NCBI GenBank assembly: GCA_954871525.1
Contig: OX940861.1
Span: 13,438,842-13,502,841 of the forward strand
Origin: Parietaria judaica
Lineage: Eukaryota; Streptophyta; Magnoliopsida; Rosales; Urticaceae
Direction: 5' to 3'
Length of the DNA stretch: 64,000 bases
Shown here: piece by piece, positions 1-11,217 of the stretch
Layout: each line of letters begins with the position of its first letter
Numbering within the stretch: position 1 is the first letter of the stretch
Made by a program: the position numbers and the translations under genes
Notes under the pieces: model-generated
Told to the model about the DNA's origin: nothing
Seen by the model: only the letters and a program-made list of their open reading frames with translations
Database searches by the model: none

Positions 1-228
1 GATCAGTTGACCCAAGCTCAATATATTATTCTTAAGATTCGGCACATAGTAGACGTCTGAGATGAATTGATGACCTCTGTTCTTTAAGCGTATGATAATT
101 TTACCTTTGCATTTGACTGATACCTTCGATTCATCTCCGAAAGAGATGTTTTCGGTCACCGCTTTGTTGAGCTCCACGAACATGTTTCTTTGTCCACACA
201 TGTGATTGCTTGCTCCGGTATCAAGGTA

Positions 229-521
229 CCATATGCTCTCCTCTCTGAGGTTCTCTGCGCGAGCCATTAGTAAGGTGCCTTCTACTCTACTTTTGTCTTC
301 GACAAAGTTGGCCTTTTTTTATCAACGTTCTTTGGAAATCTGCACTCCGAAGCATAGTGTCCGAACATGTTGCAGATGTGGTATTTGATGTTGGATTTAT
401 TGTATCGCTGCCATGTTGTTCCTCTTCCACGGCCTCTTGTTGCTTGTAAACTCTGGCTTCGCTCTCCATCGTTGAATTTGTTGTTGTGAAAGCCTCCTCT
501 TCCTCGTCCTTGTCCACGTCC
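229..521 (-). pseudogene. copia nucleocapsid knuckle and protease start, frameshifted
   Basis: After the second gag stop, the same minus frame runs through a Gly/Arg-rich linker to a CCHC knuckle at 342-383. There it reads Y-x2-C-x4-H-x4-C: the first Cys is Tyr. Just downstream, a run of seven A (310-318 region) shifts the frame, and the protease motif (WYLDTGASNHM) lies in another frame. Both faults argue for an old copy without function. Confidence 0.75.
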
Positions 522-1232
522 TTAGCCACGTTCTCTTCCTCTTTGGCCTCTATCGTGGCCAAAGTTTACTTCCTTCAAGTTAAGTTGAAGTAGTTGCTCT
601 TTATTCTCCTTTTGCCTTTGCTTCGTCTTTTTCTTTTCTTCATATGCTTGCAAGGAACCCATAATTTGCTCAATCGTCATGGTTTCCAAATCCTTTGTTT
701 CTTCAATGGTTGTGACGATGAACTCGAAGCTTGTACTCAAGGTGCGAAGAATTTTCTCTATGACTTTAACTTCGCTAATTTCTTCACCAATTATTCTCAA
801 TTGATTGACTATTATCAATACTCTTGAGAAATAATCGGAAATTGATTCTGAATCCTCCATGAACAACCGCTCAAACTCACCTCTAAGAGTTTGAAGACGA
901 GTCTTTTTAACTTGTTCAATTCCTTTGTTGCAAGTTTGTAGCTTCTCCCATGCCTCCTTCGCCGTCGTTGCATTTGCTATCTTCTCGAATCCATCCTCAT
1001 CAACCGCTTGGTAAATGAGGTAGAGAGCTTTCTTGTCTCTTTTTCGTGAATCTCTCAAAGCTTCCCTTTGAGCTTGAGATAAACTAACATCTTCTTGCTC
1101 CTTATGGCATTTCTCGACGACTTCCCACACGTCTTGTGCTCCAAGGAGCGCCTTCATCTTGATACTCTAATTGTCGTAGTTGCTCTTGGTGAGCATCGAA
1201 ACTTGGAAGGGAATCATTCCTCTGTTTGCCAT
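522..1232 (-). pseudogene. copia gag (UBN2 type), nonsense-broken
   Basis: This is the capsid-like gag of the left-edge element. The natural start is the ATG at 1232-1230. An in-frame TAG at 1169-1167 falls where the family has a conserved Trp (N-W-S/I-K motif). From an internal Met at 1157 the frame is open to a second stop at 522-524, in a Gly/Arg-rich stretch. The conserved UBN2 core is present: a W-E-K-L segment, then F-x-R-L. The same frame continues after the second stop into the zinc knuckle. It was functional once but cannot be translated whole now. Confidence 0.85.
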
Positions 1233-1244
1233 TTCGATCTTATG

Positions 1245-1257
1245 GCTCTGATACCCC
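1245..1257 (-). other. Primer binding site (initiator tRNA-Met type)
   Basis: The + strand reads GCTCTGATACCCC, so the minus strand carries GGGGTATCAGAGC. This is the usual copia primer site, complementary to the tRNA-Met 3' end. It lies directly inside the LTR. Confidence 0.8.
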
Positions 1258-1259
1258 TT

Positions 1260-1641
1260 TGTTGGGAAGTATATTGGGGAAGATGGAACTTTGGTGGGAG
1301 AGAATAAACTTGTATTGTATTGATCACTTGGCTTGGTTACAAAATGGTGGGGTGAACTCTCTATTTATAGAGTTATATGGATGCTTCGAGATACTACATT
1401 AATGGTAGATAAGACATGTTAACTCTAGGACTTAGTAGAACTCTCTAGACCATCTAAGTAATACAAGAGTTATCTAAAACATCTAAGAAACACAAGAGTA
1501 TTCTAGAAGTCTACCAATTACAAGACTCTTCTAGAATCTTACATATTACAAGAAGACTCTAGAAGCTACCAAATACTAAGACACTCTATATTTTACTAGA
1601 AAATTCTAGAGACTTATCAAATCAAGTTTATATTTTCAACA
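1260..1641 (-). repeat. 5' LTR of the left-edge copia element
   Basis: This 382-bp LTR starts TGTTGGGAAG and ends TTTTCAACA on the + strand, giving TGTTG/CAACA inverted ends. Directly inside it, on the minus strand, is the primer site GGTATCAGAGC. A TATA box (TCTATAAATAGAG on the minus strand, near 1360-1375) lies within it, as expected for a promoter in U3/R. The second LTR is outside the window, so divergence cannot be measured. Confidence 0.85.
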
Positions 1642-3331
1642 CCTTGCGCGGCGAGAAATTTCTCTAGCCCCGCAAGTTCATGAAGCCTCTCTAAGGCAAA
1701 CTCAGCAAATTCTTGCAAGTGCTCAAAAAATGGCTTCTTCTCCGGCTTATCCTCCAGAAAATAGTAGTTGTACACGGAGCTCCATTGCAATAGTCTCCTA
1801 CACCTTATTATCTCCCGCCAAGCATGGACGATGACCCTGAGGCTCGTCCCTTTTTTGCCATAGTGCAATTCGAGTGCGCTCAAGCGCTCGCCTTGCAACT
1901 CCTTCAAATCCATGGTGGCCTGAAGCCTAGACCACATGTTCATTGACCACTCGTTGTAGTAGTCCACATACATCCTCTTTGAAAACGCTTTCTTGGTGGA
2001 TATATTTAGCTCCGCTCTCTCTCCATCCGCCACCTCATGGAGGCGCTTGTTGCACAACTGGGTACGCACTCTCAACCACATACCGAGGCATTTCCAGCAG
2101 AATTAGTACCCGCAAGGAGCGGGGCACGTCATGTGGCTGCAGCCCTTGCCATTCTCGATCGGCCGCTTGCACTGTGGGCATGCCTGGCAACAGATTAAGG
2201 GATCACACAATTACAATAACTACTAATTACTACATCACATTAAGGCTGTCAATTTTGAACCACACAACACAGCACAATTAAATCTACAAACATGATTATT
2301 ATAGCACGAGAACATACACATAGACACGACTATAAATAAATTGAATATGAATATGCATTAGCTTAGACTAGGTATGACCATCACCTTAATCCCTATACCT
2401 ATTTTATTTCAATACTTCTTTTATTCAAACTGCACAACGAATAAATAAGTGTGTCTAGAGACTTAGACCAACTTAAAATTAATCAAACACGATACTAAGA
2501 CGATAACAAACACGAATTCCATGGCGCCACATGCATGGTTTATTATAGTACCTTTGTGTGGAGGAGGATCCACATCATGCTCTCCTCTTCCTCTCCATTT
2601 TTTGCCATCCACTTTGCCGCTGCGCTGCAACTCACCGACCGGTGGACTTCCTCTCCGCAGTTCCCACAGAATCTTTGTTAGCACCGGCCTTCAACCACAA
2701 CGCAATTGCTCCCATTACCGTGGCGGCCTCTTGCGAAATCAAAGGCATAATCGCAGTCCGGCGTGGGGCACCACCTCCTCCTCCTCCGGTAACTGTCCTC
2801 CAGATAAGACCGCAACAGAAACCGAGAGAACTTCTCCTTAACGGAGCGCGTCACAGCCAGAGCCTCGATCATGTCTTCTCTGGCGGAAGCCGGGCAAGAA
2901 GGACTGGGACATGGAAGATTCAGATATCGGAGACCACCCCCGGTAATCAAGCTAGCAATGTAGCTTCCCCGGCACATTTTGCAGTACAAGTGGCCGCAAA
3001 AAGCGGAGGCCGTGGCGTTCTTTGCATGTTGAAACGTTTCGAGGCAGTTAGGGCAAGTGAAGCGACGATGGGACGGTGGAGAATCGATGATCGGAGTGAC
3101 GAAGAGGCCGTGTTTGGCTCGGAGTCAAGCCTCGTTCCAGCTGAAGTGTCGGAGCAGTATGATCGCCGTGGCTCTCTACTCGGATAGCATTGTGGTAACC
3201 CTAGCAATGTCGTGTTCTAGTCTCTGTCTTAACTCTGATTCGCTTATGATCGAATAACTTTTCTGACTTTCTTCATCGTTCGAAATCGTTGGGCTGCTGC
3301 TCAGGAGGCTTCCATGAACGGAGGTTTCCAT
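1642..3331 (-). pseudogene. ARIADNE-like RBR E3 ubiquitin ligase pseudogene
   Basis: This is a remnant of a plant ARIADNE RING-between-RING ubiquitin ligase. Going down the minus strand from a Met at 3331: the acidic N-terminal segment (ESELRQRLEHDIARV), then a RING1 remnant with CPNC and CGHLYCKMC (about 2960-3060). The IBR (LPCPSPSC, WCPTPDCDYA, then FCGNCGEEVHR) follows at about 2640-2930, then RING2 ([19 protein letters not shown]) at about 2115-2185. Last is the Ariadne domain with its Y-x-R-W-like and CRRLLQW motifs (1642-2081). In-frame stops occur at 3176-3178, just after it before RING1, in the IBR, and at the Tyr-stop-Phe-Cys position of RING2. A GT-AG intron (2184-2551) still joins IBR to RING2, so this is a decayed ordinary gene rather than a retrocopy. 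The copia LTR at 1641 cuts off the C-terminus. Confidence 0.85.
2184..2551 (-). other. Retained intron in the RBR pseudogene
   Basis: On the minus strand, exon ending CACACAAAG is followed by GTACTATAAT, and the acceptor TTGCCAG precedes GCATGCCCACAG. Joining them gives a continuous IBR-linker-RING2 reading (HTK then ACPQCKRP), as in functional ARIADNE proteins. The intron is 368 nt. Confidence 0.7.
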
Positions 3332-3503
3332 GATCAGAGTCTCCCATGTCAACGGCGAAGACTCGAGAGAAAATATAGTATCCTTGGACAAATAAAACGC
3401 ATTATTTCGCAAATATTTAATTTTAAAAAAAAAACTATCACCTATGACCTATTTATCAAGAAGAGTCTGTTAAAAAAATATCAAGAAGAGTAATTAATAA
3501 ATC

Positions 3504-4195
3504 TGTTGGAAACCTCTTCGAAGTTGAAAACGTCGAGACTTGAATCACGCATGTGATGTGCTTTCCTAATAGTATTTCGAGCACTCGGAATCGTCTTCGA
3601 GTCTGCTTGTAAGAATACTCAGGATAAGACAAGCCTTAATGAACGAAAATCATAAGACGAAGTGAAATTCGAACCGTAAGCAAGAACAAGTTTCTGGAGA
3701 GAGTTTTTGTTAGTGTGAATGAATACTAAGAAGTTACTTACGTTTTCTACATCAAAACGAAATTAAGTAGACCCAAAAACAGTTACTCTAAGAAGGTAGC
3801 AACCCTTCAAAGAGGCAATTAAGCCCGAGACCCGAGCCTACGCCGCTCGCCCGATGCCATGTGCTTAAGTGCCTCAAGTGCGCCTACAAGACGCCACTAG
3901 CGCCTCTACGCCCACGCACCCGACCCCTACCCCGACCCCGACCCGATCGTCGGTGGCGACATCGGCGAGAGCAGCGTTGCGAAGGCGTGAGGTGGCATGG
4001 TCTCGCCACCTCGCCTCCACACAGCATTCATGTGGAAAACTTATCCCTATGTCACATATTGAGCTCACATCACCATTGTTTTCCTTATATATTGCACAAA
4101 CTCTTTGTATTTAATCAATGTGGGACTTTTCACATTCCCACATTTACTCTCCACACAACACATTACACTTACTCATTTATTAGAACATTTATTTG
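3504..4195 (-). repeat. 3' LTR of the deleted copia element, inner end altered
   Basis: It matches the right LTR from TGTTGGAAAC at 3504 through to ACATTTATT near 4190. The last ~45 bp of the family LTR (ending TTCCAACA) are absent and replaced by unrelated sequence. It also lacks the ~100-bp segment seen in the right LTR and has about 20 extra bases near 3850. The two LTRs are therefore no longer simple copies. Confidence 0.75.
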
Positions 4196-4715
4196 TAATA
4201 ATATAAGTATAATTTCTAGAAAAGTAGCAAAGCGTGCTAATACAGTTAGGTATCTTTCGATTTGAACCTGACCTTAGTAAAGACAACACAAGATCTTATT
4301 GGAATCTCAGGTAGCTAGGCTTTCAACCTGTTATTCCTTGTGATGAGATTGGTTAAGTCTTACACACACCCTTTAGTAGTTCTTCGCCTACATCTCTCGC
4401 TTAGCACCGTTAATGGCCATGTGCTCTTCCTGTCTCGTGAATTTTTCATGAGAGAGACTCAAACTCTCACTTTAAGATGGCACCATATCTAAATTCACAT
4501 AGGTGAAGTTCTTATAGTATCTCTGTTGCTTTACAGATACATGTCCTCATCACTGAACTTCATTAAGAGTTATAAAAACTCAACCCTCCAAATGCAACAG
4601 CTAACATTGTAGTACAATGTTATACACATCCAAATCAACGATTTGTTGTTACCCATTGAATCTAAAGTTAAGGATTTCTTAACGTTAGATTGGGTTGCCA
4701 CTATTGTTGGAACTC
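4196..4715 (-). other. Non-coding 3' region of the deleted copia element
   Basis: About 520 bp between the RNase H stop and the 3' LTR. No coding frame is recognised. It is probably the element's 3' untranslated region with its polypurine tract, possibly rearranged, because the LTR's inner end is not intact. Confidence 0.5.
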
Positions 4716-7550
4716 TTACTTAGGGAGTTTCAGTCCCATACCTCTCGAGGTAGACTTTACTAAATCTCTGGCCAATTGTTTAGTAAAAGGATCAGCTAAA
4801 TTGTAGCTGGTACGCACAAACGAAAGTGAAATGATCCCGTCCTTGATCAATTTCCTTACGTAGTCATGTCTTAGACTAATATGTCTAGACTTCTCGTTAT
4901 ACACTTCGTGGTATGCTCTAGCCAAAGTAGCTTGACTATCACAATGTATCGACACTTTCGATATATTGTCCTTAGCCAACGGAGCTTCTAAAAGAAGGTC
5001 CCTCAACCACTCAGCCTCTTGACCAGCGAAAGCAAGAGTTACAAACTCTGACTCCATGGTCGAATGAGTAATACACGTTTGTTTCTTGCTCTTCTAAGAA
5101 ATTGCACCTCCGGCAAGTGTGAAAACTCATCCCGTCGTAGATTTGTTATCTCCGACACTCGATATCCAACTAGCGTCGGTATATCCTTCGAGTATGGCAG
5201 AAAACCTACCATATTGAAGGCCGAGATTTTTGGTTTTCATAAGATATCCAAAAATCCTCCCGATAGCCTTCCAATGCTCACCGTTGGGGTTGCTAGTAAA
5301 TCTGCTCATTTTACAAATAGCGAATGCTATATCGGGTCTAGTGCATTGCATCAAATACATAAGACAACCGATAGCACTTGCATACTCCAACTGAGCCACA
5401 ACTCTCCCATTATTCTTCTCAAGTTTAACACTTGGATCGAATGGGGTGTTCACTTCTTTGAATTTCAAATGTTTGAACTTATCAAGCCCTTTCTCAACAT
5501 AGTGCGATTGACTAAGTTCATAACCCCCACTGGTTCGCTTAACCTTGATCCCTAGAATCGTGTCAACTTGTCCAAGATCTTTCATCTTGAATGTTAAAGA
5601 TAGAAACCTCTTCGTTTCTAAAATTCCATTCATCTCGTTATTAATGATCAACATATCATCAACGTAAAGACAAAGGAATATCACAGTGTTTCCACACACC
5701 TTTGTGTACAAACACTTGTCACAAACGTTGTGAACGAATTCATTTGCAAGAATGACCGAGTCAAACTTTCGATGCCACTATTTAGGTGCTTGTTTCAAAC
5801 CATATAATGATTTGACAAGCTTGCAAACCTTTTGTTCATTTTCCGGAAGTATGTAACCCTCCGGTTGCTCCATATAAATCTCCTCATCGAGATCTCCATT
5901 TAAGAATGTCGTTTTGACATCCATTTGATGAACAAAGAGGTTATGCAATGAAGCTAACGCAAACAGTATCCTAACTATTGTCGTTCTCGCTACCGGTGCA
6001 TAAGTATCGAAGTAATCGATCCTTTCATTTTGTCAGAATCCTTTGGCTACTAATCTAGCCTTTTAGGTATTTAAAGTACCATCACTATGATACTTTTTTC
6101 TAAACACCCACTTACATCCAATGGGTCTCGACCCTTTGGGTAAGTCGACAAGCTCCCAAGTGTGGTTAGACATAATCGAATCCATCTCATCTTGGATAGC
6201 ATCTTTCCAAAAAGCATAATCCCGTGAAGCTACAGCTTCCTTAAAGGTTTTCGGATCATCTACCACTAGAAGAATGATAGGAATCTTACAAACAAAATTA
6301 TCCCTATCTCCTTCTACTAAGTAAAAGGAAATGAGTTGAGAATCTATTTCATTCGGTCCTAGATCCTTAGCCTTTCGAACTCTCTTGCTAATCCTAAGCT
6401 CGGGTTGTTTTTCAACAACCCGTGAAGAACTCTCCTCGTGAGGTTCTTCAATTGTTGGTATATCAGAATCTTTATCCTTTGTGATAAGATTCTCAAAGAA
6501 TTCCATATCTCGTGATTCAATTATCACATTAGACTCCAAGTCAAAAAGTCTATATGCCTTACTATTGGCCGCGTAACCTACAAAAGCACATTTAATCCCG
6601 CGAGGACCCAACTTGGTCCTTTACGGATCCATGTTCTTGTAGTAAGCAACGCAGCCCCACACTCTAAAGTAACCGATGTTCGGTGCACGACCTTTCCAAA
6701 GTTCGTACGGCGAAATACCGGTCTTCTTTAAAGGAATCCTATTCAATACATGATATGTACATAACAAAGCTTCACCCCACAAACTAAATGGCAATTCATA
6801 ATGCATTAACATAGAATTTATCATCTCTTGATACGTTCTATTTTTTCATTCAGCTAACCCATTCTGTTGTGGTGTACGTGGTGCGGAACACTCGTGTACA
6901 ATGCCGTTTTCTTCACAAAACGCAATAAAATCATTTGGAAAATATTCTCCGCCCCTGTCACTTCTAAGGACTTTGATTTTTATTCTCAATTGATTTTCCA
7001 CTTCCGCTTTATAAACTTTAAAAGCATTAAAAGCTTCGTCTTTATGCTTTAAAAGAAAAACGTAAGTGAATCTCGAACAATCGTCAATAAATGAAATAAA
7101 ATACCGATTGCCCCCTCGGGGTTTCATTCCGTTAAATTCACACAAATCAGAATGCACAAGATCTAACAGATTTGTATTACGTTCAACACTATGAAAAGGT
7201 TTCTTAATCATTTTCGATTTAACGCAAATTTCACATTTTTCAAAATCATCAACATTGCATGAAATCAAACCGGATTTAATTAACATTTTCATTGTGCTAA
7301 CACCAATATGAGCTAATCTACTGTGCCATAAAGTAACACAACAATTAAAATACACAGAAGTAGAAACTTTATTGATAATATTGTCAACGGTACAAAGCTT
7401 AACCATTCCGTCCGCGGAATAACCTTTACCTACAAAATCACCATTGCGGGTCAAGATCAACTTGCCCGACTCATAAATAGACTTATTACCCGATTTACCC
7501 AACAAATCCCCACTAACAAGGTTTCTAGACATATCTGGCACGTGAAGCAC
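4716..7550 (-). pseudogene. copia pol: pre-integrase, integrase, RT, RNase H with nonsense codons
   Basis: One minus-strand frame spans the whole region, broken only by stop codons, for example near 6846, 6612, 6062, 5780, 5127 and 5090. Domains in order: pre-integrase (LWHSRLAHIG, then CEICVKSK), integrase core (HSDLCEF, FIDDCSRF, DRGGEYF, PQQNG), then a RT N-terminal part with GCKWVFRKKYHSDG. The RT catalytic box (YVDDM, about 5650) and RNase H (TMESEFVTLAFAGQEAEWL) follow. Several stops sit at family Trp positions (TGG to TAG). The catalytic RT Asp pair is still encoded but no complete product can be made. Confidence 0.85.
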
Positions 7551-7574
7551 GTTGAGTGATCGATGATACTATTA

Positions 7575-7664
7575 TCTTGCCAGCGAGTGAAGTTCGTCCC
7601 GTCAAAACAGTCCAACTTCACGAGGTCTTGGTTCATCACCTTGATGCTTGAAACAGAAGCGTCG
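7575..7664 (-). pseudogene. gag N-terminal fragment
   Basis: The minus strand encodes about 30 residues beginning MAIDASVSSIKV and ending with the DGTNFTRWQD motif that opens many copia gag proteins. Sequence then jumps directly to the pre-integrase region. An 18-bp direct repeat, TGATCGATGATACTATTA, flanks the fragment (7557-7574 and 7672-7689). Confidence 0.75.
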
Positions 7665-7692
7665 ATGGCCATGATCGATGATACTATTAGAC

Positions 7693-8440
7693 TGTTGGAA
7701 ACCTCTTCGAAGTTGAAAACGTCGAGACTTGAATCACGCATGTGATGCGCTTTCGTAATAGTATTTCGAGCACTCGGAATCATCTTCGAGTCTGCTTGCA
7801 ATAATACCCAGGATAAGACAAAGTGAAATTCGAAGTGAAATTCGAACAGTAAGCAAGAACAAGTTTCTGGAGAGAATTATGTGACTGTGAAATGAATACT
7901 AAGAAGTTACTTACGTTTTCTGCATCAAAACGAAATTAAATAGACCCAAAAATAGTTACTCTAAGAAGGTAGCGACCCTTCAAAGAGGTAGTTATTGGTC
8001 TAGATAAGAAAAACAAAAAACGGTCAGAAACCGCCCCCCAACGGCTAGCAACTGTCGACTGACACGTGGCGAGGCGAGAATTGCCGCGAGAAAGCCCGAG
8101 ACCCGAGCCTACGCCGCTCAAGTGTCTCAAGTGCGCCTACAAGACGCCACTAGCGCCTCTAGGCCCACGCACCCGATCCCAAGCCCTAGGCAGCGTTGCG
8201 AAGGCGTGAGGTGGCATGGTCTCGCCACCTCGCCTCCACACGGCATTCATGTGGCACACTTATCACTATGCCACATGTTGAGCTCACATCACCATTGTTT
8301 TCCTTATATATTGCACAAACTCTTTGTATTTAATCAATGTGGGACTTTTCACATTCCCACATTTACTCTCCACACAACACATTACACTTACTCATTTATT
8401 AGAACATTTATTGATAATTTATTATGAATAAATTCCAACA
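7693..8440 (-). repeat. 5' LTR of the deleted copia element
   Basis: This is a 748-bp LTR with TGTTGGAA...TTCCAACA ends. It contains about 100 bp (roughly 7990-8095) that the left LTR lacks. A minus-strand TATA-like stretch (ATATATAAGG) lies near 8300. Confidence 0.85.
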
Positions 8441-8689
8441 AATCCAGGCAGAATTATACTGTATAGAATTTCCTCTTTACTTTTTATTTTTATTTTTAAT
8501 TATGTATACCTATTTAAGGCGAAATTAAGACACCTAGAATGACGGGTTGTTTTAAATAACAGTCAAACACAAAATCTTTTTTTTTTAATCCCATATATCA
8601 TTATTGGTAATGAAATATGCATCCAAATTATTGGGATCTTCATGTCCTTTTTTTAAGGACTCTTTTCCTTCCTTTCCTTTCCTTTCCTT

Positions 8690-9046
8690 TTGAACTAGTT
8701 CTGTAAATATCGGGGGTCTAGACCACCGGACCCCCGAATTTATTTATTTATAATTTAGACCCGGACTCCGGGTCCGGATATTTTAAAAAATAGGAGGCAA
8801 CGAAGATCCAATGACCCATATTAAATTTTTAAAAAAAATTGGCCTTAAATACGAAAAGTTTAAAATTGTATTAATAAAAAGAGTTTAAGGACTAAAAATT
8901 ATATATCGCATTTTTAATTAAAAAAATATTCGGACCCAGTACAGTATGTGTCAGTATTCTTCCGGACCCGAGCTAGTCCGGGTCCGGATTAAATAATTTT
9001 TTTTTGTCCTGACCCGAACATCGGGTTGGACATATATTTACATTGA
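8690..9046. mobile_element. Candidate short hAT-like element with GGGTCCGGA palindromes
   Basis: The two ends share CTGTAAATAT / ATATATTTACA as inverted sequence. Inside each end are near-palindromes: CGGGGGTC...GACCCCCG and CCGGACTCCGGGTCCGG on the left, CGGACCCGAG...CGGGTCCGG on the right. The arrangement resembles the ends of the full hAT at 24639-28279, which has CTGTAAATGAAGG at one end and similar hairpins. No clear 8-bp target duplication was found, so the exact limits are uncertain. Confidence 0.4.
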
Positions 9047-9104
9047 GGAACGCAGAAATATAAATATTCGAAGAAAAAAAAAAGAACAAAAGCACACTAG
9101 TGAA

Positions 9105-9170
9105 AGAAGAAGAAGAAGAAGAAGAAGAAGAAGAAGAAGAAGAAGAAGAAGAAGAAGAAGAAGAAGAAAG
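9105..9170. repeat. GAA microsatellite
   Basis: About 21 uninterrupted GAA triplets in intergenic DNA. The apparent poly-Glu or poly-Ser reading frames over it are repeat artefacts. Confidence 0.95.
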
Positions 9171-11217
9171 ATGCAAACAGATGCAAAGCGTGTCGTTTAC
9201 TACTAGGATCAACGAATGCTCGTGGAAAATAGAGAGTGACTGGTCTGGAAATTCTAACAAAGTCACAATGTTTGATGTAATACGTACTGATATAATTTGA
9301 GAATGTGGAAACTCCAATGGCAGCAGTTTCGGTCTAAAATTATATTTTTAGATGTTAGTAAAATTAATATTCAAATGCTCACCAAAGATAATAAAATAGA
9401 TATTCCAAGTTGGTGATTGATTAGAACAATATAGTGATCATCTCTAATATGATCATTTTTAAGGGTTCCACATTATTTGACAAAGTTCCAAGATTTTCAA
9501 AAGTGGCGTTAAGGGTCAAAATTATATAATATAGTTATAATACAGTACAGATTTAAGATCCACGTATATAGGGAGCCTGGATTTTCACTGCTATGTTTTA
9601 TTTTATTAATATTAAGTCGTCTTATTCTTAATGCATATTTGAATATTAAGATGTTGCATCTAGATCTGAATGACATTAAATTAAGTCGGTTTGTTCTCTA
9701 GATCTGAATGTAATATTTTTAAATATAAATTATTTATATATTTCTAAATAAAATTTAATAATTACTTTATTTACAAATTAATTTGTGTAGGTCTAAAATT
9801 ATTTTATTTAAATCATAAATTTATTTAAATTGTTTGTCAATAATTTAATTCGTAATGAGAATTCAGTAAATTAATGAACATTTTTTTCCAAAATAATTTA
9901 TTTATTTATTATATTATTTAATTATTTGTTATTATAAAATTTGTATATATTTAAAAAAAAAAAAAAGCGTCAAAACTATTGCTTCTCACCTATTGGATTC
10001 GTCTTGTTGAAATCTTTCCAACGATATATTTTATTAGTTCATCGGAGTTTCTAATATAGAGATGGATTTTTAAAGTTTTAAAGAGGATAAAGAAAAATAA
10101 TAAAGGAGAGAGAATGTCAATGATTATGAGATGAAATCCATCAAGAGCTATTAAGTCTCATTTCTACCGACCTAAAAAAAAAAGTCTCATTTCTACCACT
10201 TATTGGTAAGAGGTATAAAGAGGTACTAAGTGATTAATTTTAAAAATAAATGCACATCATAGACTTAAATCTTTTTCACTAAGATTAAGAGACTAATTAA
10301 GTGCCAACAACCCAAATTATGTAGAGAATTACTAGCACTCTATTTCTTATTATAATTTATTTATTTTCAAGTGTATAAAATAAACTACATGGAGCAAAGA
10401 AGACCTGATACACGACTTGATATTGTTACTGTCCTATGAAAATGAAATTATCATTCAGTATTTAAATTATCCTCTAAGCTATTTTTAACTTCTTTTCTTC
10501 TGATTTCTGAATTTATCACTGTATAAAATTGTACAATAGTAAAGAACTAGTTAAGCTTGTGAAATTATACCCTTGATTATACGCGAATTTAGTATAATTA
10601 ATTAATTCTAACTACCAACTATGACTAACACTCAACATTCAAAAAATAATAGTCACGAATAATTCCGTTCTTAGATAAACATAAGTTAATCCATATTATT
10701 CATTACCGTCAACCTATCATTTTCCCAAATATGTGTCATGAGAATAAAGAGTGGCCTTTTCTTGAACAAACACTCAGCTTTTGATTGCTTACTTCTTAAG
10801 AAAGCTTAATCCAAACTTGTTTCCGCATCAGAACCGACTCAATCTTCCTCTAAAGATCAACAAGCTGACGACATCAAAAAGACATTAAAGATGCCGACTA
10901 CTCTCCAGTTGTAGGGGGCGGGAACCGGAAATTTGACGATTTTACTCGAGTCCGGTTTTTTTTTTTTTTCGAGTAATTTGAAAATATTAATATCGACGAA
11001 ACCCAACGAGATCAAATAAAATTAGCAAACGGCATTTAATAAATCGCCTATCTATAACTGACTAGTTTCAAAAAACAAAAAAAGTTGTCCAGCAAATCGA
11101 TTACAACAAAGAATGTCCAGAAAGAATAATAAAAATGATAATAATAATAATAATGAGATCAAACTTACACATTAAAATAATACACAAAAATAATAGGAAA
11201 AAAAAAATCACTCATTT
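9171..11217. other. AT-rich intergenic region
   Basis: About 2 kb of AT-rich DNA downstream of SEC3A with no supported gene, RNA or element. It contains long A/T runs and ordinary low-complexity sequence. Confidence 0.6.

Larger units (their letters stand above)
1..1641 (-). mobile_element. Ty1/copia LTR retrotransposon, 5' part (cut by window edge)
   Basis: The element reads right to left. It starts with a 5' LTR (1260-1641), then a tRNA-Met-type primer site, then gag, a CCHC knuckle region and the start of the protease. It leaves the window before integrase and reverse transcriptase. The protease motif DTGASNHM is encoded around 195-231 on the minus strand. Gag has two in-frame stops and the gag-protease frame is shifted, so this copy cannot make a polyprotein. 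Its outer end lies in the coding sequence of the RBR pseudogene next to it. The other LTR and the matching target duplication are outside the window. The 5 bp next to the LTR are CCTTG on the + strand. Confidence 0.9.
3504..8440 (-). mobile_element. Ty1/copia retrotransposon with internal gag-protease deletion
   Basis: Two similar LTRs (3504 to about 4195, and 7693-8440) flank a minus-strand pol region. The right LTR begins TGTTGGAAAC and ends ATTCCAACA. The flanks carry AATC on both sides (3500-3503 and 8441-8444), extendable to AAATC if the last LTR base is counted: a copia-type target duplication. Between the LTRs only the first ~30 codons of gag remain. These are followed by the pre-integrase domain, integrase, reverse transcriptase and RNase H in one frame with several stops. 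Most of gag and all of the protease are missing. Confidence 0.9.

Noticed and set aside
9100..9300. Open frame starting with poly-Glu
   Set aside because: It is a GAA microsatellite read as codons, with no other protein features.
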